Assembly: GCF_000317695.1 (NCBI RefSeq)
Contig: NC_019771.1
Coordinates: 5,694,001-5,758,000, forward strand
Direction of reading: 5' to 3'
Source of the DNA: Anabaena cylindrica PCC 7122
GTDB taxonomy: Bacteria > Cyanobacteriota > Cyanobacteriia > Cyanobacteriales > Nostocaceae
DNA: 64,000 bases
Part shown: positions 17,456 through 25,604 of the stretch, piece by piece
Numbering within the stretch: position 1 is the first letter of the stretch
How the letters are laid out: the number at the start of each line of letters is the position of its first letter
Notes under the pieces: model-generated
What the model saw: only the letters and a program-made list of their open reading frames with translations
Told to the model about the DNA's origin: nothing
Databases searched by the model: none
Program-made: the position numbers and the translations under genes

Positions 17456-18718
17456 TTAATCACCGTCACCAGCTTTCCAAGCGATATCTTTACTAGGTTG
17501 AGGATTTGGTAACTTCAGAGAAACTAAAGCTGCTGCTAAAACAAAAAACATTGATGTCCACAGACAACCGACTAAGCCGGATAACTGATAAACTAAACCT
17601 GATAATACAGTACCTGCGAGACGACCACCGGAATTAGCCATATAATAGAAGCCAACGTTTAAGGCTACCTTGTCATCATCGGTAAATGCTAACACTAGAT
17701 AGGAATGAACGGCGGAATTGAAGGCAAAGACCACGCCAAATATGAGGAGTCCACCAATAATTACTAGATTAGCAGGTAAACCGATTTGGAGAGCAAGTGC
17801 GATCGCACCAGGAACAGCAGTTAACGTAAAAGTCCAAAACTGAATAGTCTGTGATTGCGGTGGACGGCCAGAACCAAATCGTTGTATCAAAGTTGGTGCT
17901 AAAAATTGAATAATCCCATATCCAATTACCCAACAAGCCAAAAACCCTCCCACCTGATAAAAAGACCAACCCAAAGTTTCACGTAAAAATACTGGTAAAG
18001 CCACTACAAACCACACATCTCTCGAACCAAAAAGAAAAAATCTAGCCGCAGACAAAATATTAATTTCTTTGCTTTTAGAAAACAGTTGACTAAACTTAAC
18101 TTTCTTCTTAATTTTGCCCATTCCCTTCGGCAACATCAATCCAGTGAACATAATCAAAAATAGTCCACCTGCCATTATCAACAGGGAATTGACAAACCCA
18201 AATAAAGATAAAATCGCACTACCAACAAAAAAACCAACACCTTTGAGAGCATTTTTAGAACCCGTTAAAACTGCTACCCATTTAAACAAAGAAGATTGGG
18301 CATCTTGTGGAACTACCAAACGAATAGCACTTTTAGTACTCATCTTCGTTAAATCTTTCGCAATTCCTGAAAAAGCCTGTGCAATCATCACATAAAGAAC
18401 TGCAAACCACTGTACCCAATTAGGATTTAACCAAGACAACATCACCAGAGAAAAAATCTGTAAACCAATACCTGTATAAAGAGTAACTTTCAATCCAAAT
18501 TGTGAACCAATCCAACCACCTAAAAAATTCGTAACAATACCAAAAACCTCATAAAACAGAAACAGAGATGCAATTTGCAGAGGTGTATAACCAATTTTAT
18601 TAAAATAAAGCAACACCAACATCCGCAAAGCACCATCAGTAATAGTGAACCCCCAATAAGCCAAAGTAACTAAAGCGTAATTCTTTAAATTACCACTAGA
18701 ACTTGTAGTAGAAGCCAT
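17456..18718 (-). CDS. arsJ: ArsJ, MFS exporter of organoarsenical phosphoglycerate
   Basis: ArsJ exports 1-arseno-3-phosphoglycerate, the product that a dedicated GAPDH makes from arsenate; it then decays outside the cell to arsenate and 3-phosphoglycerate. The 420-residue product has twelve membrane segments and begins MASTTSSSGNLKNYALVTLA, then WGFTITDGALRMLVLL, a distinctive ArsJ opening. The ATG at 18718 is preferred over an upstream in-frame ATG at 18751, whose extra residues are not family-like. The GAPDH partner is the gene immediately upstream, supporting the two-gene arsenate detoxification pathway. Confidence 0.94.
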   Translation of the reverse strand: MASTTSSSGNLKNYALVTLAYWGFTITDGALRMLVLLYFNKIGYTPLQIASLFLFYEVFGIVTNFLGGWIGSQFGLKVTLYTGIGLQIFSLVMLSWLNPNWVQWFAVLYVMIAQAFSGIAKDLTKMSTKSAIRLVVPQDAQSSLFKWVAVLTGSKNALKGVGFFVGSAILSLFGFVNSLLIMAGGLFLIMFTGLMLPKGMGKIKKKVKFSQLFSKSKEINILSAARFFLFGSRDVWFVVALPVFLRETLGWSFYQVGGFLACWVIGYGIIQFLAPTLIQRFGSGRPPQSQTIQFWTFTLTAVPGAIALALQIGLPANLVIIGGLLIFGVVFAFNSAVHSYLVLAFTDDDKVALNVGFYYMANSGGRLAGTVLSGLVYQLSGLVGCLWTSMFFVLAAALVSLKLPNPQPSKDIAWKAGDGD

Positions 18719-18846
18719 GATTAAAAATTCAAAATTTACAATACAAACCAAGAATCAAAAAACTCTAACTCTCTTTGCGCCTCTGCGTCTCTGCGTGAAA
18801 AAAATCCATCAGGGGTAAAATAAACATTCCACCCCTTTGAAAATCA

Positions 18847-19863
18847 TTATTTCTGCAAACTTAAAGCCACCTTTCGCGCTAATTCCACCATGCGATTGGC
18901 ATAACCCCATTCATTGTCATACCAAGCTAAAATTTTCACTTGAGTTTCATTTACAACCATTGTTGAAAGGGCATCAATAATTGCAGAACGAGGATCATCT
19001 TTATAATCAATTGACACTAAAGGACGTTCTTCATAACCCAAAATACCTTTAAGTGGTTCTTGTTCAGAAGCTGCCTTTAACAAACCATTAATTTCATCTA
19101 CCGTTGTTGAACGAACCACTTCAAACACACAATCTGTTAAAGAAGCATTTAATAAAGGTACACGCACAGCTAAACCATTTAACTTACCATTTAATTCTGG
19201 ATAAATTAAACCAATAGCTGTAGCTGAACCAGTGCTAGTAGGAATTAATGACATACTTGTAGCCCTAGCGCGACGCAAATCTTTATGAGGTGCATCAACG
19301 ATAGTTTGAGTATTAGTATTGTCATGAATTGTGGTGATTATGCCATGTTTAATTCCTAAGCCTTCATGAATTACTTTTACTACTGGGGCTAAACAGTTAG
19401 TAGTACAAGAAGCAGCAGTTAATAAATGATGTTGATTAGATTCATAAAGGTGATCATTTACCCCCATGACAATATTTAATGCCCCTTCCTTTACAGGTGC
19501 AGCAACAATTACTTTCTGCACACCTCTTTTAAAATAAGGATCAAGGGTAGCTGTGGTTCTAAATTTACCAGAACATTCCAAAACAATATCAACACCAAAG
19601 TCTTCCCAAGGAACTTCACCCGGTTGGGAATTTTCACTAAAACTGAGGGGTTTACCATCAATTACGACTCTGTTTTCTACTGCTTCAACTTCTCTATCCC
19701 AGCGTCCATGTACAGAATCAAATTTGAGTAAATGTGCTGCTGCTACTGCACCACCTTTCGTTTCATTGATATGTACAAATTCTATTTCTGGCCAACCCCA
19801 TGCAGCGCGGAGTGCTAAACGTCCCATGCGGCCAAAGCCATTAATTCCTACACGCACTGTCAT
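18847..19863 (-). CDS. ArsJ-associated glyceraldehyde-3-phosphate dehydrogenase
   Basis: A GAPDH that, in ars operons, uses arsenate in place of phosphate to form 1-arseno-3-phosphoglycerate for export by ArsJ. The 338-residue product starts MTVRVGINGFGRMGRLALRA, carries the NAD-binding fold, the catalytic SCTTNCLAP motif and the WYDNEWGYANRMV C-terminal signature. The ATG at 19863 is chosen because the frame further upstream runs into the preceding pstS-like gene; the two genes are then only one base apart. The 128 bases before arsJ contain a repeated CTCTGCGTCTCTGCGTG-like sequence common in intergenic DNA of this genome. Confidence 0.93.
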   Translation of the reverse strand: MTVRVGINGFGRMGRLALRAAWGWPEIEFVHINETKGGAVAAAHLLKFDSVHGRWDREVEAVENRVVIDGKPLSFSENSQPGEVPWEDFGVDIVLECSGKFRTTATLDPYFKRGVQKVIVAAPVKEGALNIVMGVNDHLYESNQHHLLTAASCTTNCLAPVVKVIHEGLGIKHGIITTIHDNTNTQTIVDAPHKDLRRARATSMSLIPTSTGSATAIGLIYPELNGKLNGLAVRVPLLNASLTDCVFEVVRSTTVDEINGLLKAASEQEPLKGILGYEERPLVSIDYKDDPRSAIIDALSTMVVNETQVKILAWYDNEWGYANRMVELARKVALSLQK

Positions 19864-19864
19864 G

Positions 19865-20929
19865 TTAAAATTCCTTTTGTTTACGCAATAATTGCCCAAT
19901 TGTTAGGTCTAGTTCTGCTTTTCCAGCAAATACTGTTCCCGCTTTTCCGTTATGCAATTGGACATAATTAATTTTGTAAGCTTCCTCTGGTAAAGGTACA
20001 TAACCGACAGAATTAGCAACTGTTGATGCTTTTTGCAGATAGAAATCTACAAATTTATAAACGTCACCTCTGTTTTGGCTAGACCAAAGATTGACATAGA
20101 TAAATAAGGGTCGAGAAAGTGGTTGATATTGAGATTTCTCTACTGTTTCTGGTGATGGTAAAACTGCACCTTTTCCGTTGTTAACAGCTACTACTTTTAA
20201 CTTATCTTTGTTTTTTTCATAGTAAGCGTAACCAAAATATCCTAAAGCGTTAGGATCTTTATTGATACCTTCAACTAAGACATCATCATCTTCGCTACCT
20301 ATGTAATCATTACGGCTGGATTTAGCTTTACCAACTAGCGCCTCTGTGAAGTAGTCAAATGTACCAGATTGTTTACCAGCACCGTATAAATTCAGAGGAC
20401 GATCTGGCCAAGAACTACGTACTTGATTCCAACGGGTAATTTTTCCTTCAGCAGCAGGTTCCCACATTTTTTTTAATTCTGCTACTGTGATGTCTTTTGC
20501 CCAGTCGTTTTGGGGATTAACAGCGATGGTTAAGGCATCAAAGGCGATGGGTAATTCTATGTATCTAACATCATTTTTATTACAAACTGCCATCTCTGCT
20601 TTAGAAATTGGTCGAGAGGCGTTATTGATGTCTATTTTACCCGTGCAGAATTTTTCAAACCCCCCACCAGTACCCGAAATGCTAACTTGCACTGGGGTGT
20701 TATTTTTGGTTGTGACTGGAAACTCTTTGGCTATAGCCTGTGTAATTGGATGTACGGTACTAGAACCATCAATTTTGATGGCTTTTATAGTTTCTGAATC
20801 AGTGACTTGTGTTGTTTTTGCTGTCTGCTGAGTTTGAATTGATGAGTCGGGTGCTGTTGTGCAACTAGTTGCTAATGTCAACATTCCCACTGCTAAGACC
20901 AATTTATTCCTCGTTGTTTTCACTGACAT
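19865..20929 (-). CDS. PstS/SphX-like phosphate-binding lipoprotein in the ars operon
   Basis: A periplasmic phosphate-binding protein of the PstS/SphX type. It has a lipoprotein signal (LVLAVGMLTLATSC), then IKIDGSSTVHPITQAIAKEF and GTGGGFEKFCTG, which shape the oxyanion pocket, and GAGKQSGTFDYFTE. The ATG at 20929 has AGGA at good spacing; one at 20935 is also possible. It is the first structural gene behind an ArsR-type operator. Its role is inferred: keeping phosphate uptake selective during arsenate stress, or handling arsenate itself. No permease or ATPase genes accompany it. Confidence 0.88.
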   Translation of the reverse strand: MSVKTTRNKLVLAVGMLTLATSCTTAPDSSIQTQQTAKTTQVTDSETIKAIKIDGSSTVHPITQAIAKEFPVTTKNNTPVQVSISGTGGGFEKFCTGKIDINNASRPISKAEMAVCNKNDVRYIELPIAFDALTIAVNPQNDWAKDITVAELKKMWEPAAEGKITRWNQVRSSWPDRPLNLYGAGKQSGTFDYFTEALVGKAKSSRNDYIGSEDDDVLVEGINKDPNALGYFGYAYYEKNKDKLKVVAVNNGKGAVLPSPETVEKSQYQPLSRPLFIYVNLWSSQNRGDVYKFVDFYLQKASTVANSVGYVPLPEEAYKINYVQLHNGKAGTVFAGKAELDLTIGQLLRKQKEF

Positions 20930-20969
20930 CACCATTCCTATTGCTGATATGGAAAGTTATGTATCTATC

Positions 20970-20989
20970 ATTTCAAAAAAAGTTGATAT
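20970..20989 (-). promoter_or_regulatory. Candidate ArsR operator and promoter of the arsenic structural operon
   Basis: TCAA, six bases, TTGA (20973-20986) form the inverted half-sites expected for an ArsR/SmtB repressor, within a wider TATCA...TGATA symmetry. A minus-strand TTGACA at 20988-20993 lies against it, with a weak -10 (ATGATA) 17 bases on, so repressor binding would block the promoter of the pstS-like gene. It lies about 40 bases before that gene. Confidence 0.55.
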
Positions 20990-21172
20990 GTCAAGCAATA
21001 TTATAACAACATATACAAATATTAATCAATAAAATTTGATGTATTGGGTAGAGGGGTGAAATCAACTCGGTGAGTCATGAGTATAAACTCGGTTGTTTCA
21101 AGGTTTTGAGTAATTAACACTGTCTTAGTTTATGTAATTACACCCTTATAGTTTTAATATTACCCATCTTGA

Positions 21173-21496
21173 TTAATCGCAGCAGGAACGAGGTACTGAC
21201 ATGATATGATTGAGGCAAAAATCGGCTAAATATTGTTCTAAAATCTGAAATTGGGGCAAATTTAAGCTGTAATAAATCCAGCGTCCTTCCTGACGTGAGT
21301 TAACTAAACCAGCTTCTTTGAGATTTTTTAGGTGAAAGGATAATTTTGACTGACTTATTTCTAAAGCATCACATAAGTCACATACGCACAATTCACGCTG
21401 TCGCAGCAGTTCTATCACGCTGATTCTGATGGGGTCAGAAAGGGCATGAAAGCCTGCTACGATGACATTGTTAGGAAACGTGGTGGGAGTTGGCAT
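21173..21496 (-). CDS. arsR: ArsR family arsenite-responsive repressor
   Basis: A 107-residue winged-helix repressor of the ArsR/SmtB family. The helix region reads FHALSDPIRISVIELLRQRE, followed by the arsenite-binding ELCVCDLCDAL (Cys-x-Cys-x-x-Cys) and the recognition segment ISQSKLSFHLKNLKEAGLV. The C-terminus has an extra CC pair. The ATG at 21496 shares one base with the stop of the truncated PIN gene upstream (TGATG), so it may be translationally coupled. It precedes the pstS-gap-arsJ-acr3-arsI genes, separated from them by 240 bases holding the probable operator. Confidence 0.94.
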   Translation of the reverse strand: MPTPTTFPNNVIVAGFHALSDPIRISVIELLRQRELCVCDLCDALEISQSKLSFHLKNLKEAGLVNSRQEGRWIYYSLNLPQFQILEQYLADFCLNHIMSVPRSCCD

Positions 21497-21681
21497 CAAT
21501 TAATTACGCGGTATAAAGGTAAATCACGAAAAAGAAAACAAGTTTCTGAAATTACAGCATCGCAGGTTAATACAGGTAAATCAACCTGTCTCCATTGAGT
21601 TACAGCCCATTTGTGAAAGCGATCAGATTTTCTGAAATAAGCAACTAAAACACCAGTATCGAGAATTATGCGCTGATTCAT
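21496..21681 (-). pseudogene. Truncated PIN-domain (VapC-like) toxin
   Basis: Only 61 residues remain of a family usually about 130 long. The N-terminus, ILDTGVLVAYFRKSDRFHKW, holds the first catalytic Asp, and TCDAVISETCFLF the next conserved Glu. The sequence then loses family character (RDLPLYRVIN) and stops exactly at the arsR start. The later conserved acidic residues are missing, so nuclease activity is unlikely. The break suggests that the ars cluster was joined here at the expense of the PIN 3' end. It still overlaps its antitoxin gene by four bases. Confidence 0.75.
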
Positions 21682-21956
21682 TTCTCCCCATATCCTTCCA
21701 TGTATTTTTTATTACAGGAAAGATCATTAACTCCATCCTCAATCACTCCCTCCCATTTTCTCAATAGATCACGAGGAGAAATTTTAGGATTGTTTGCAGT
21801 TGCTTTTTCAGGATGTTGATTAACTAGGCGATCGCTTGGCTGTAGTTCGTTATCTCTCAATTCAAATACAAGAAATTCAATAAAACGTAGAACTTGCTGC
21901 TGTTGATCCATAGGCAACTGCTGCATCGTAGTTACTACTTTTTCTAGAATTGTCAT
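21678..21956 (-). CDS. Antitoxin-like partner of the truncated PIN gene (DUF2281-type)
   Basis: A 92-residue protein beginning MTILEKVVTTMQQLPMDQQQ and continuing VLRFIEFLVFEL, which is the usual opening of DUF2281-type antitoxins paired with PIN toxins in cyanobacteria. The middle contains SPRDLLRKWEGVIEDG, matching the toxin-contact region of such partners. It overlaps the PIN remnant by ATGA. Because the toxin is truncated, the antitoxin is probably an orphan; it and the remnant may now serve mainly as the leader of an arsR transcript. Confidence 0.65.
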   Translation of the reverse strand: MTILEKVVTTMQQLPMDQQQQVLRFIEFLVFELRDNELQPSDRLVNQHPEKATANNPKISPRDLLRKWEGVIEDGVNDLSCNKKYMEGYGEK

Positions 21957-21995
21957 AACCTTAATTCTTTTGAGATTGTGTATTCACCTTAATTA

Positions 21996-23201
21996 TCACG
22001 CAGAAACTATGGCTTCCATTTGATAGTGGATTCCCGCTTCTTTGAATCTTTGTAAAGCTTTTCCCAAGCGATCGCACTCTGCTATTAAACTAATTCTCAC
22101 ATAGCCTTCTCCACCAACGCCAAAAGCATTACCAGGAGTGAGAACAACCCCTGTTTGCTGTAGGACGTGCAAAGCAAAATCTGTGGAATTCATCCCCTCA
22201 GGACATTTTATCCACAAATACATGGTTGCTTCCGTTTTGGGAATCTTCCAACCCAACTGGCCTAAACCATCAATGAGAAAATCTCGACGGGTGCGGTAAC
22301 GTTGTTGGACTTCGTGTAAATACGTATCTGAAAGTTGCAAAGCTGTCTCTGCGGCAGTTTGTAAAGCGGAGAAAATGCCATAATCCAAATTAGTTTTTAA
22401 AGTCCGCAAACCTTGGATTACATGACTATTTCCCACCACAAAACCTACACGCCAACCTGCCATATTATAGGTTTTAGAGAGGGTATGAAATTCTACACCG
22501 ATATCTTTTGCACCGGGAATTTCTAACAAACTAGTTGGTTGATAACCATCAAAAGCTAATTCGGCGTAACATAAATCATGGACTAAAAGAATTTCATACT
22601 TCCGTGCAAAAGCCACAATTTCTTCAAAAAATTCACGGGGGGCAGTAGCTGCGGTGGGATTACTGGGATAATTAAAATAGAGAATTTTGGCTTTTCTGGC
22701 TACTTCGTCAGGAATAGCAGCTAAATCAATTAACCAGTTATTTTCTGCTTTGAGAATTAGATTGTGAATAACTCCACCGGCAATGATGGGGCCACGGAAA
22801 TGAACGGGGTAGGAGGGTGAAGGGACTAAAACAGTGTCACCGGGATTAATGTAAGCGATCGCTAAATGTGCCAAACCTTCCTTAGAACCCAATAGAGGTA
22901 AAGCCTCACTATCAGGATCAAGTACCACACCATAACGGCGATTGTACCATTGGGTAATTGCCTTGCGGAAACTAGCAGTACCTTCAAATGGGGGATAACC
23001 GTGATTAGCGGGATTTTGCAAAGCTGCAATTGCCGCTTCTACCACCGGTTGCGGCGTGGGACCATCGGGGTTTCCCATCCCCAAATCAATCAAATCTAGC
23101 CCCTGTTCCCTAGCCTTGGCTTTCAATTCATCAAGACGGGCAAACACATAAGGAGGCAACTTTTGTACACGTTCTGCGGGTGTAATCCAACTCAAATTCA
23201 T
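21996..23201 (-). CDS. PLP-dependent class I/II aminotransferase (AlaC/aspartate aminotransferase-like)
   Basis: A 401-residue fold-type I aminotransferase. Features in order: DLGMGNPDGPTPQPVVEAA, the GSKEGLAHLA cofactor-phosphate segment, YFNYPSNPTAATA (Asn contacting PLP), HDLCYAELAFDGY (Asp pairing with the pyridine nitrogen), TLSKTYNMAGWRVGF (Schiff-base lysine) and the VRISL substrate-carboxylate arginine. It most resembles the AlaC/LL-diaminopimelate aminotransferase-like group annotated as aspartate aminotransferase in cyanobacteria. The amino donor cannot be decided from sequence. It stands between the antitoxin-PIN pair and a dehydrogenase on the same strand. Confidence 0.88.
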   Translation of the reverse strand: MNLSWITPAERVQKLPPYVFARLDELKAKAREQGLDLIDLGMGNPDGPTPQPVVEAAIAALQNPANHGYPPFEGTASFRKAITQWYNRRYGVVLDPDSEALPLLGSKEGLAHLAIAYINPGDTVLVPSPSYPVHFRGPIIAGGVIHNLILKAENNWLIDLAAIPDEVARKAKILYFNYPSNPTAATAPREFFEEIVAFARKYEILLVHDLCYAELAFDGYQPTSLLEIPGAKDIGVEFHTLSKTYNMAGWRVGFVVGNSHVIQGLRTLKTNLDYGIFSALQTAAETALQLSDTYLHEVQQRYRTRRDFLIDGLGQLGWKIPKTEATMYLWIKCPEGMNSTDFALHVLQQTGVVLTPGNAFGVGGEGYVRISLIAECDRLGKALQRFKEAGIHYQMEAIVSA

Positions 23202-23317
23202 CTAAAAACCTCGAATATAAACAGGGACTGGGGATTGGGGATTGGTGATTGGGAACTAGGGAGGATGAGAAAGAACCTTTATTTTTACTTCTGACTCCTG
23301 ACTCCTGACTCCTGCCT

Positions 23318-24493
23318 TCAATTACCTGTTACTCGTTCCCCCTTTTTGTCAATACGATTACTATCTATTGGTGCAGTAGTAGAAACCATTGCGGCCATTA
23401 ATTGTTCCAATGCCACTTTAAAAGGTAAGCGATGGATATCAGAATGAGGATCTAAAGCAATTTCTGCTGCTGTTTGTAACTCGCCCAGGGTGATATTACC
23501 TAAACCTAAATCACTTAATTTTTGCGGTAATCCAATCTCTGCATAGAACTTCAACAATTGTTGTCTTGCTGCTGCTGCTAGTTGATTTCCTGGGATCATT
23601 TCTTCCAACCGCAGTTGTACCAAGATGCCATAGGCGACTTTTTCCCCATGAATGCTACCATGTCCAGAAATATGCGTTAAACCATTATGTACAGCATGGG
23701 CAGCAACAGTGCGACATTGCGCCCCACCCAGTCCACCGATGACTCCAGCGAGTAAAACCGTTGCATCTACAACTTCTTGCCAAGTTTCACTACCTGGTTC
23801 TTTGAGGGCAACTTCGGACTTTTGTAATAAAATATCTCGTAAAACCCGCGCTTGTTGAACTGCGGCAATAATTAGGGTTTGTTGTAAGTGTCCACTGCTG
23901 ACTGATGCTTCGTACCATTTTGCGATCGCATCTCCAATCCCTGCAACTAAAGTCCGTTGTGGTGCAGTTTGAATCAAATCATAGTCCAAAATCAGCAAAT
24001 CAGGACAGCGAGACAAAGCCACATCATATAAAAACGCCCCAGCTTCAGAATAGACATTTGATAAAGCCGTCCAAGCTGCACAGGTAGCCGCAGAAGTAGG
24101 AATTGTGACAACTGGTAGCTGTAATTGATGGGCGACTAACTTAGCTGTATCCATGGATTTACCACCACCAACACCGATAATGACATCAGCTTGATGTTCC
24201 TTTGCTGCTTCGCGTAAGGCTTTCAGACTGGCTTCACAACAATCTGTACCATAGGAAACTGTAACTGTGTGTAAATTTTCGGCTTGGAAAATAGATTGTA
24301 AACTCTCTTGGCTAATCTTGAGAGTGCGATCGCCTGCCACAATTAAAGGACGAGTTCCCAAACGGGCAATTTCTCCTGCTGCTGAGATTAACACACCAGC
24401 ACCCCGGATAACTTTAGCCGGGGAAACTGTGAGTGCAACTAACGAACTAGAGGTTTGGGTAGATAAAGCTTGAGTAGAAGATTGATTAGGCAT
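23318..24493 (-). CDS. Iron-containing alcohol dehydrogenase family, glycerol-dehydrogenase-like
   Basis: A 391-residue NAD(P)-dependent dehydrogenase of the Fe-ADH/GldA superfamily. It shows IIGVGGGKSMDTAKLVA (dinucleotide-binding GGGS loop) and IPTSAATCAAWTALSNVY. Metal ligands are Asp in VAGIGDAIAKWYEA and His in AAHAVHNGL and in HGSIHGEKVAYG, which are the GldA positions, so the metal may be Zn. The substrate is not predictable; glycerol or a related polyol or aldehyde is likely. The 23202-23317 gap to the aminotransferase contains tandem GACTCCT-type repeats. Confidence 0.85.
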   Translation of the reverse strand: MPNQSSTQALSTQTSSSLVALTVSPAKVIRGAGVLISAAGEIARLGTRPLIVAGDRTLKISQESLQSIFQAENLHTVTVSYGTDCCEASLKALREAAKEHQADVIIGVGGGKSMDTAKLVAHQLQLPVVTIPTSAATCAAWTALSNVYSEAGAFLYDVALSRCPDLLILDYDLIQTAPQRTLVAGIGDAIAKWYEASVSSGHLQQTLIIAAVQQARVLRDILLQKSEVALKEPGSETWQEVVDATVLLAGVIGGLGGAQCRTVAAHAVHNGLTHISGHGSIHGEKVAYGILVQLRLEEMIPGNQLAAAARQQLLKFYAEIGLPQKLSDLGLGNITLGELQTAAEIALDPHSDIHRLPFKVALEQLMAAMVSTTAPIDSNRIDKKGERVTGN

Positions 24494-24609
24494 AATAAGT
24501 AGTATGTCAAAAATTGATATTTCTTAACCAAATTAGATTAACAATATACAGCAGGGAATAGGGAATAGGGAACAGAGTTGAAAGTCTTTTAGCATCAGGC
24601 TTGGTTCTG

Positions 24610-24655
24610 AGGGAACACCAGAAAATAAATTATCTAATCTTGCGGGATGGGCATA
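24610..24655 (+). repeat. Partial copy of the AGGGAACACC MITE family
   Basis: AGGGAACACCAGAAAATAAA followed by ATCTAATCTTGCGGGATGGG matches one arm of the elements at 37833, 51340, 57605 and 63362, then the similarity stops. It lies in the 511-base gap between the dehydrogenase gene and ycf51, which otherwise holds only the repeat at 24813-24933. Confidence 0.7.
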
Positions 24656-24812
24656 CTTCGACTACCAATTAGAGATTAAGCGCAATCCTCTTACCATTGC
24701 CTATAACCAGCAAAGTGATACATTTTTTCCCCAATAGTGAAATTTTTGAAGTTTTAATATCTTAATCTAAAAATAATATTTATTGTATAGTAAATCACAA
24801 AAAAATCATGTT

Positions 24813-24933
24813 GTGGCAATTCCCAAGCTCATGAAATACACCCCACCCGCGCTGTCGCGCACCGTAGCCCCTTACCAAGGGGAGGGTTGGGGAGGGGTAA
24901 TTTTGTATCTAAACTAGAGTGGGAAAGGCTATA
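24813..24933. repeat. MITE-like element, inverted copy of the one at 53702-53820
   Basis: The left end GGCAATTCCCAAGCTCATG and the right end AGTGGGAAAGGCTATA enclose a CCTTACCAAGGGGAGGG core. The whole of about 120 bases occurs again, in the opposite orientation, at 53702-53820, differing by a few bases (GCACCGTAGCC here in place of GCACCC). Confidence 0.85.
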
Positions 24934-25004
24934 TTTGGGGATTGGGGACTGAAAACTAGGTAATATTTGCCATTTCCCTATCTCCCCACACTTCCAAATC
25001 TCTG

Positions 25005-25529
25005 TTAAGCTGTGGGTTTTTTTGGTATTTGAGCGAATTTATCTAGGTAAACTTGCACGGCCATTTCAGAATCTTCACGACTAGCCAAAGTTCGTTTGAC
25101 TTCACCTAAATACAGCGGTACTGTAATTCCTGGTTCTGGGTGGATAACGGTACGGGCGCGAATGGTCAATTGGTTGTTTCCTCTGCTACCCAAACGACCA
25201 AAAGAATACAGATTACTAGCTGCTTGACGCAAAGTTGCTTCTAATTGTGTAGGGGTAATCTGGGGTGAAGTCGCAATTACCGCTTCGCTAGAACCATTGT
25301 CATAAACTAGGGTGTATTTTACTGCACCGGGGATAACTGTGCGACTCAGAGGGACTAAAGACAGTGAAAATAACCCAGCAGTCAGCACGATCATAAAGCC
25401 AGTTGCACCCACCAGCCGAAAGCGAAAGCCCCATTTGACGATAAAAGCTAGAATTGTGAAGACTGCAAAGGCTATCGTCGCAATACCTGACCATTGTGTA
25501 TATTGCAGGAAATCAGATGTGGTGAACAT
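25005..25529 (-). CDS. ycf51: Ycf51 family protein
   Basis: A 174-residue conserved protein of cyanobacteria and red-lineage plastids (DUF2518), of unknown function. Two membrane segments near the N-terminus (GIATIAFAVFTILAFIVKWG and FMIVLTAGLFSLSLVPLSR) precede a soluble domain with YTLVYDNGSSEAVIATSPQ and the conserved YSFGRLGSRGNNQLTIRART. It has the normal family length. It lies 75 bases downstream of chlB on the same strand and could be cotranscribed with it. Confidence 0.9.
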   Translation of the reverse strand: MFTTSDFLQYTQWSGIATIAFAVFTILAFIVKWGFRFRLVGATGFMIVLTAGLFSLSLVPLSRTVIPGAVKYTLVYDNGSSEAVIATSPQITPTQLEATLRQAASNLYSFGRLGSRGNNQLTIRARTVIHPEPGITVPLYLGEVKRTLASREDSEMAVQVYLDKFAQIPKKPTA

Positions 25530-25604
25530 AGGGTTTTAATTACGGACATACCCATTTTACTGGTTGGTGCGATCGCTGCGTTGACTCATGCGATCGCAGT
25601 AAAC

